Below, in pieces: positions 50,035 through 51,282 of a stretch of 51,282 nt of DNA. Made by a program: the position numbers and the translations under genes. The number at the start of each line of letters is the position of its first letter. Position 1 is the stretch's first letter. The notes beneath the pieces were generated by a model. The model was not told the DNA's origin, did no database searches, and saw nothing but the letters and a program-made list of their open reading frames with translations. The DNA lies in contig JAQRMX010000056.1 of assembly GCA_028599125.1 (NCBI GenBank), positions 1 through 51,282 on the forward strand, read 5' to 3'. The stretch comes from Alphaproteobacteria bacterium. GTDB taxonomy: Bacteria; Pseudomonadota; Alphaproteobacteria; Rhizobiales; NORP267.

Positions 50035-50940
50035 TCAGGCTCCCCCCTTACCAAAGCGCTTTTGTGCATTTTCATGGTAGATTTTATTAATCTCATAGCC
50101 AAGATATTTGCGTTGCAGATGGCGTGCAGCAATGAGTGTGGTACCACTGCCTGCAAAGGGGTCAAGGACGATCTGCTCCTCACGGGTCGTCAGCTCTATA
50201 AGAATCTGCATAAGCTTTTCAGGTTTCTGTGTAGGGTGCAGTCCCCCTTCTCCTGTTGCATATCCACATCTGATGATATTGTCCGGGCGCCCGACCAGCC
50301 GCTCAAAAGCGTCCTGATTATATGCCCCCACGCCATAGTGGAGGGCATTGTCAGCAATCGTACCTCCCCTTTTATAGGGCTTTGCAAACCACAGAATTGG
50401 TTCAAATGCAGGGCGTAAATTACCGATTCTCCAACCAGACCACTCTGTTGCAGCTTTTTGATCTCTTCTTTTCTTATAAACAAGACTGAGGCGTTGGGCT
50501 CTGTGCGGCGCTTTCTCACGGATCCAGGCAAGAGTGTCCTTATAGCTGAAACCCGCGTCCTCAAGGGCACAGATACAGCGGTGGGCAAGTTGTCTCCCTG
50601 CAAAGACGAAGGCAAATCCGCCTGGTTTAAGCACACGGTACCATTTGTGCGCCCATGTTGAACACCATTCTTCATATTCTTTTGGCCTTTTCCGGTCGGC
50701 TTCTGACCAGCCATTAATAGGTTTTCCTCTTTTTTTGAAAATGGCTCCCGCTTTTTTCTGAGCTGGACTTGATCCAAGCAACGCAGAATTTTTATTCTGG
50801 TGGAGGACATCCCACTCTTCTATGCAGATGCCATACGGGATGTCACTCAGTATGAGATGAACGTGATTGTCAGGTAGATCATTGAGGCCTTCAATACCGT
50901 CTTCCTGTAGAAACTGGTTCTCGAGGTTCGGTTTATTCAT
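50035..50940 (-). CDS. Site-specific DNA methyltransferase (N6A/N4C amino-MTase fold)
   Basis: LILSDIPYGICIEEWDVL (motif IV variant), HPTQKPEKLMQILIELTTREEQIVLDPFAGSGTTLIAARHLQRKYLGYEI (motif I). Confidence 0.92.
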   Translation of the reverse strand: MNKPNLENQFLQEDGIEGLNDLPDNHVHLILSDIPYGICIEEWDVLHQNKNSALLGSSPAQKKAGAIFKKRGKPINGWSEADRKRPKEYEEWCSTWAHKWYRVLKPGGFAFVFAGRQLAHRCICALEDAGFSYKDTLAWIREKAPHRAQRLSLVYKKRRDQKAATEWSGWRIGNLRPAFEPILWFAKPYKRGGTIADNALHYGVGAYNQDAFERLVGRPDNIIRCGYATGEGGLHPTQKPEKLMQILIELTTREEQIVLDPFAGSGTTLIAARHLQRKYLGYEINKIYHENAQKRFGKGGA

Positions 50941-51282
50941 ATTCCAGCGGGCCTTGTTTGTGCATTTATGCTCTCACTATTCAAGAATATTTTCTCTTCG
51001 GCTGTGATTTTTTCACGCGGTCTTTCCGCATTAATTTTCTGTATCCGGATTTAAAGTGTTTCTCGGCCTGAGGCAATTGTGGTCGCTTGTGTGCGGAATA
51101 GAATTTTTATATTCATTCATTTCGTTTATTGCTTCACGTGATATCTCAATATCATTGACAGATCATTCTGCCTTTATCTTTGCGAATGATCAAAACCATT
51201 CCTTATTTCCATCAATATCGACTCTGAAGATTGCCATTGCGATAAAAGCCTCCGGTGCATCGTTCTGCAATTTTTCTGCATG

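Noticed and set aside
49640-50080. 146-aa ORF between anmK and the methyltransferase
   Set aside because: Overlaps the MTase 3' end, Cys/Phe-rich with no domain-like pattern; likely noncoding.

Overview
Alphaproteobacterial-type chromosomal window (gene content suggests Acetobacteraceae or a relative; inference only). It opens inside the 3' part of a repeat-rich autotransporter gene, followed by a decayed autotransporter copy. A conserved housekeeping block follows: holA, leuS, YggS-family gene, CNMP-binding protein, xthA, lolA-like, ftsK, ubiH-family, Trm112, thioredoxin/TPR protein and tRNA-Gly. A ~2.1-kb mini-island (decayed tyrosine integrase plus Mrr-type restriction endonuclease) sits in the 3' end of the Trm112 gene. 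It is bounded by a 15-bp direct repeat, and both sides still encode an in-frame C-terminus. From ~20.1 to ~45.95 kb there is a largely complete short-tailed (podovirus-like) prophage: S24 repressor, Prim-Pol/DUF3987 replication protein, NusG-like antiterminator, TerS/TerL, portal, scaffold, DUF5309-type capsid protein, connector/hub genes, GNAT, S74-chaperone protein, tail fibre, RCC1-propeller fibre, two-domain endolysin and holins. No integrase is visible in it. The right flank has a TerB-like protein, tRNA-Ala, yggT, ppa, anmK and an apparently solitary DNA methyltransferase. Best leads: the phage NusG paralog placed just before the late operon (Q-like), with a coupled 58-aa ORF missing from the ORF track; the RCC1 beta-propeller receptor-binding protein with a displaced duplicate of its C-terminal module; the folded element between terL and portal; and the Mrr mini-island. 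All product names come from reading the translations by eye; no searches were run.
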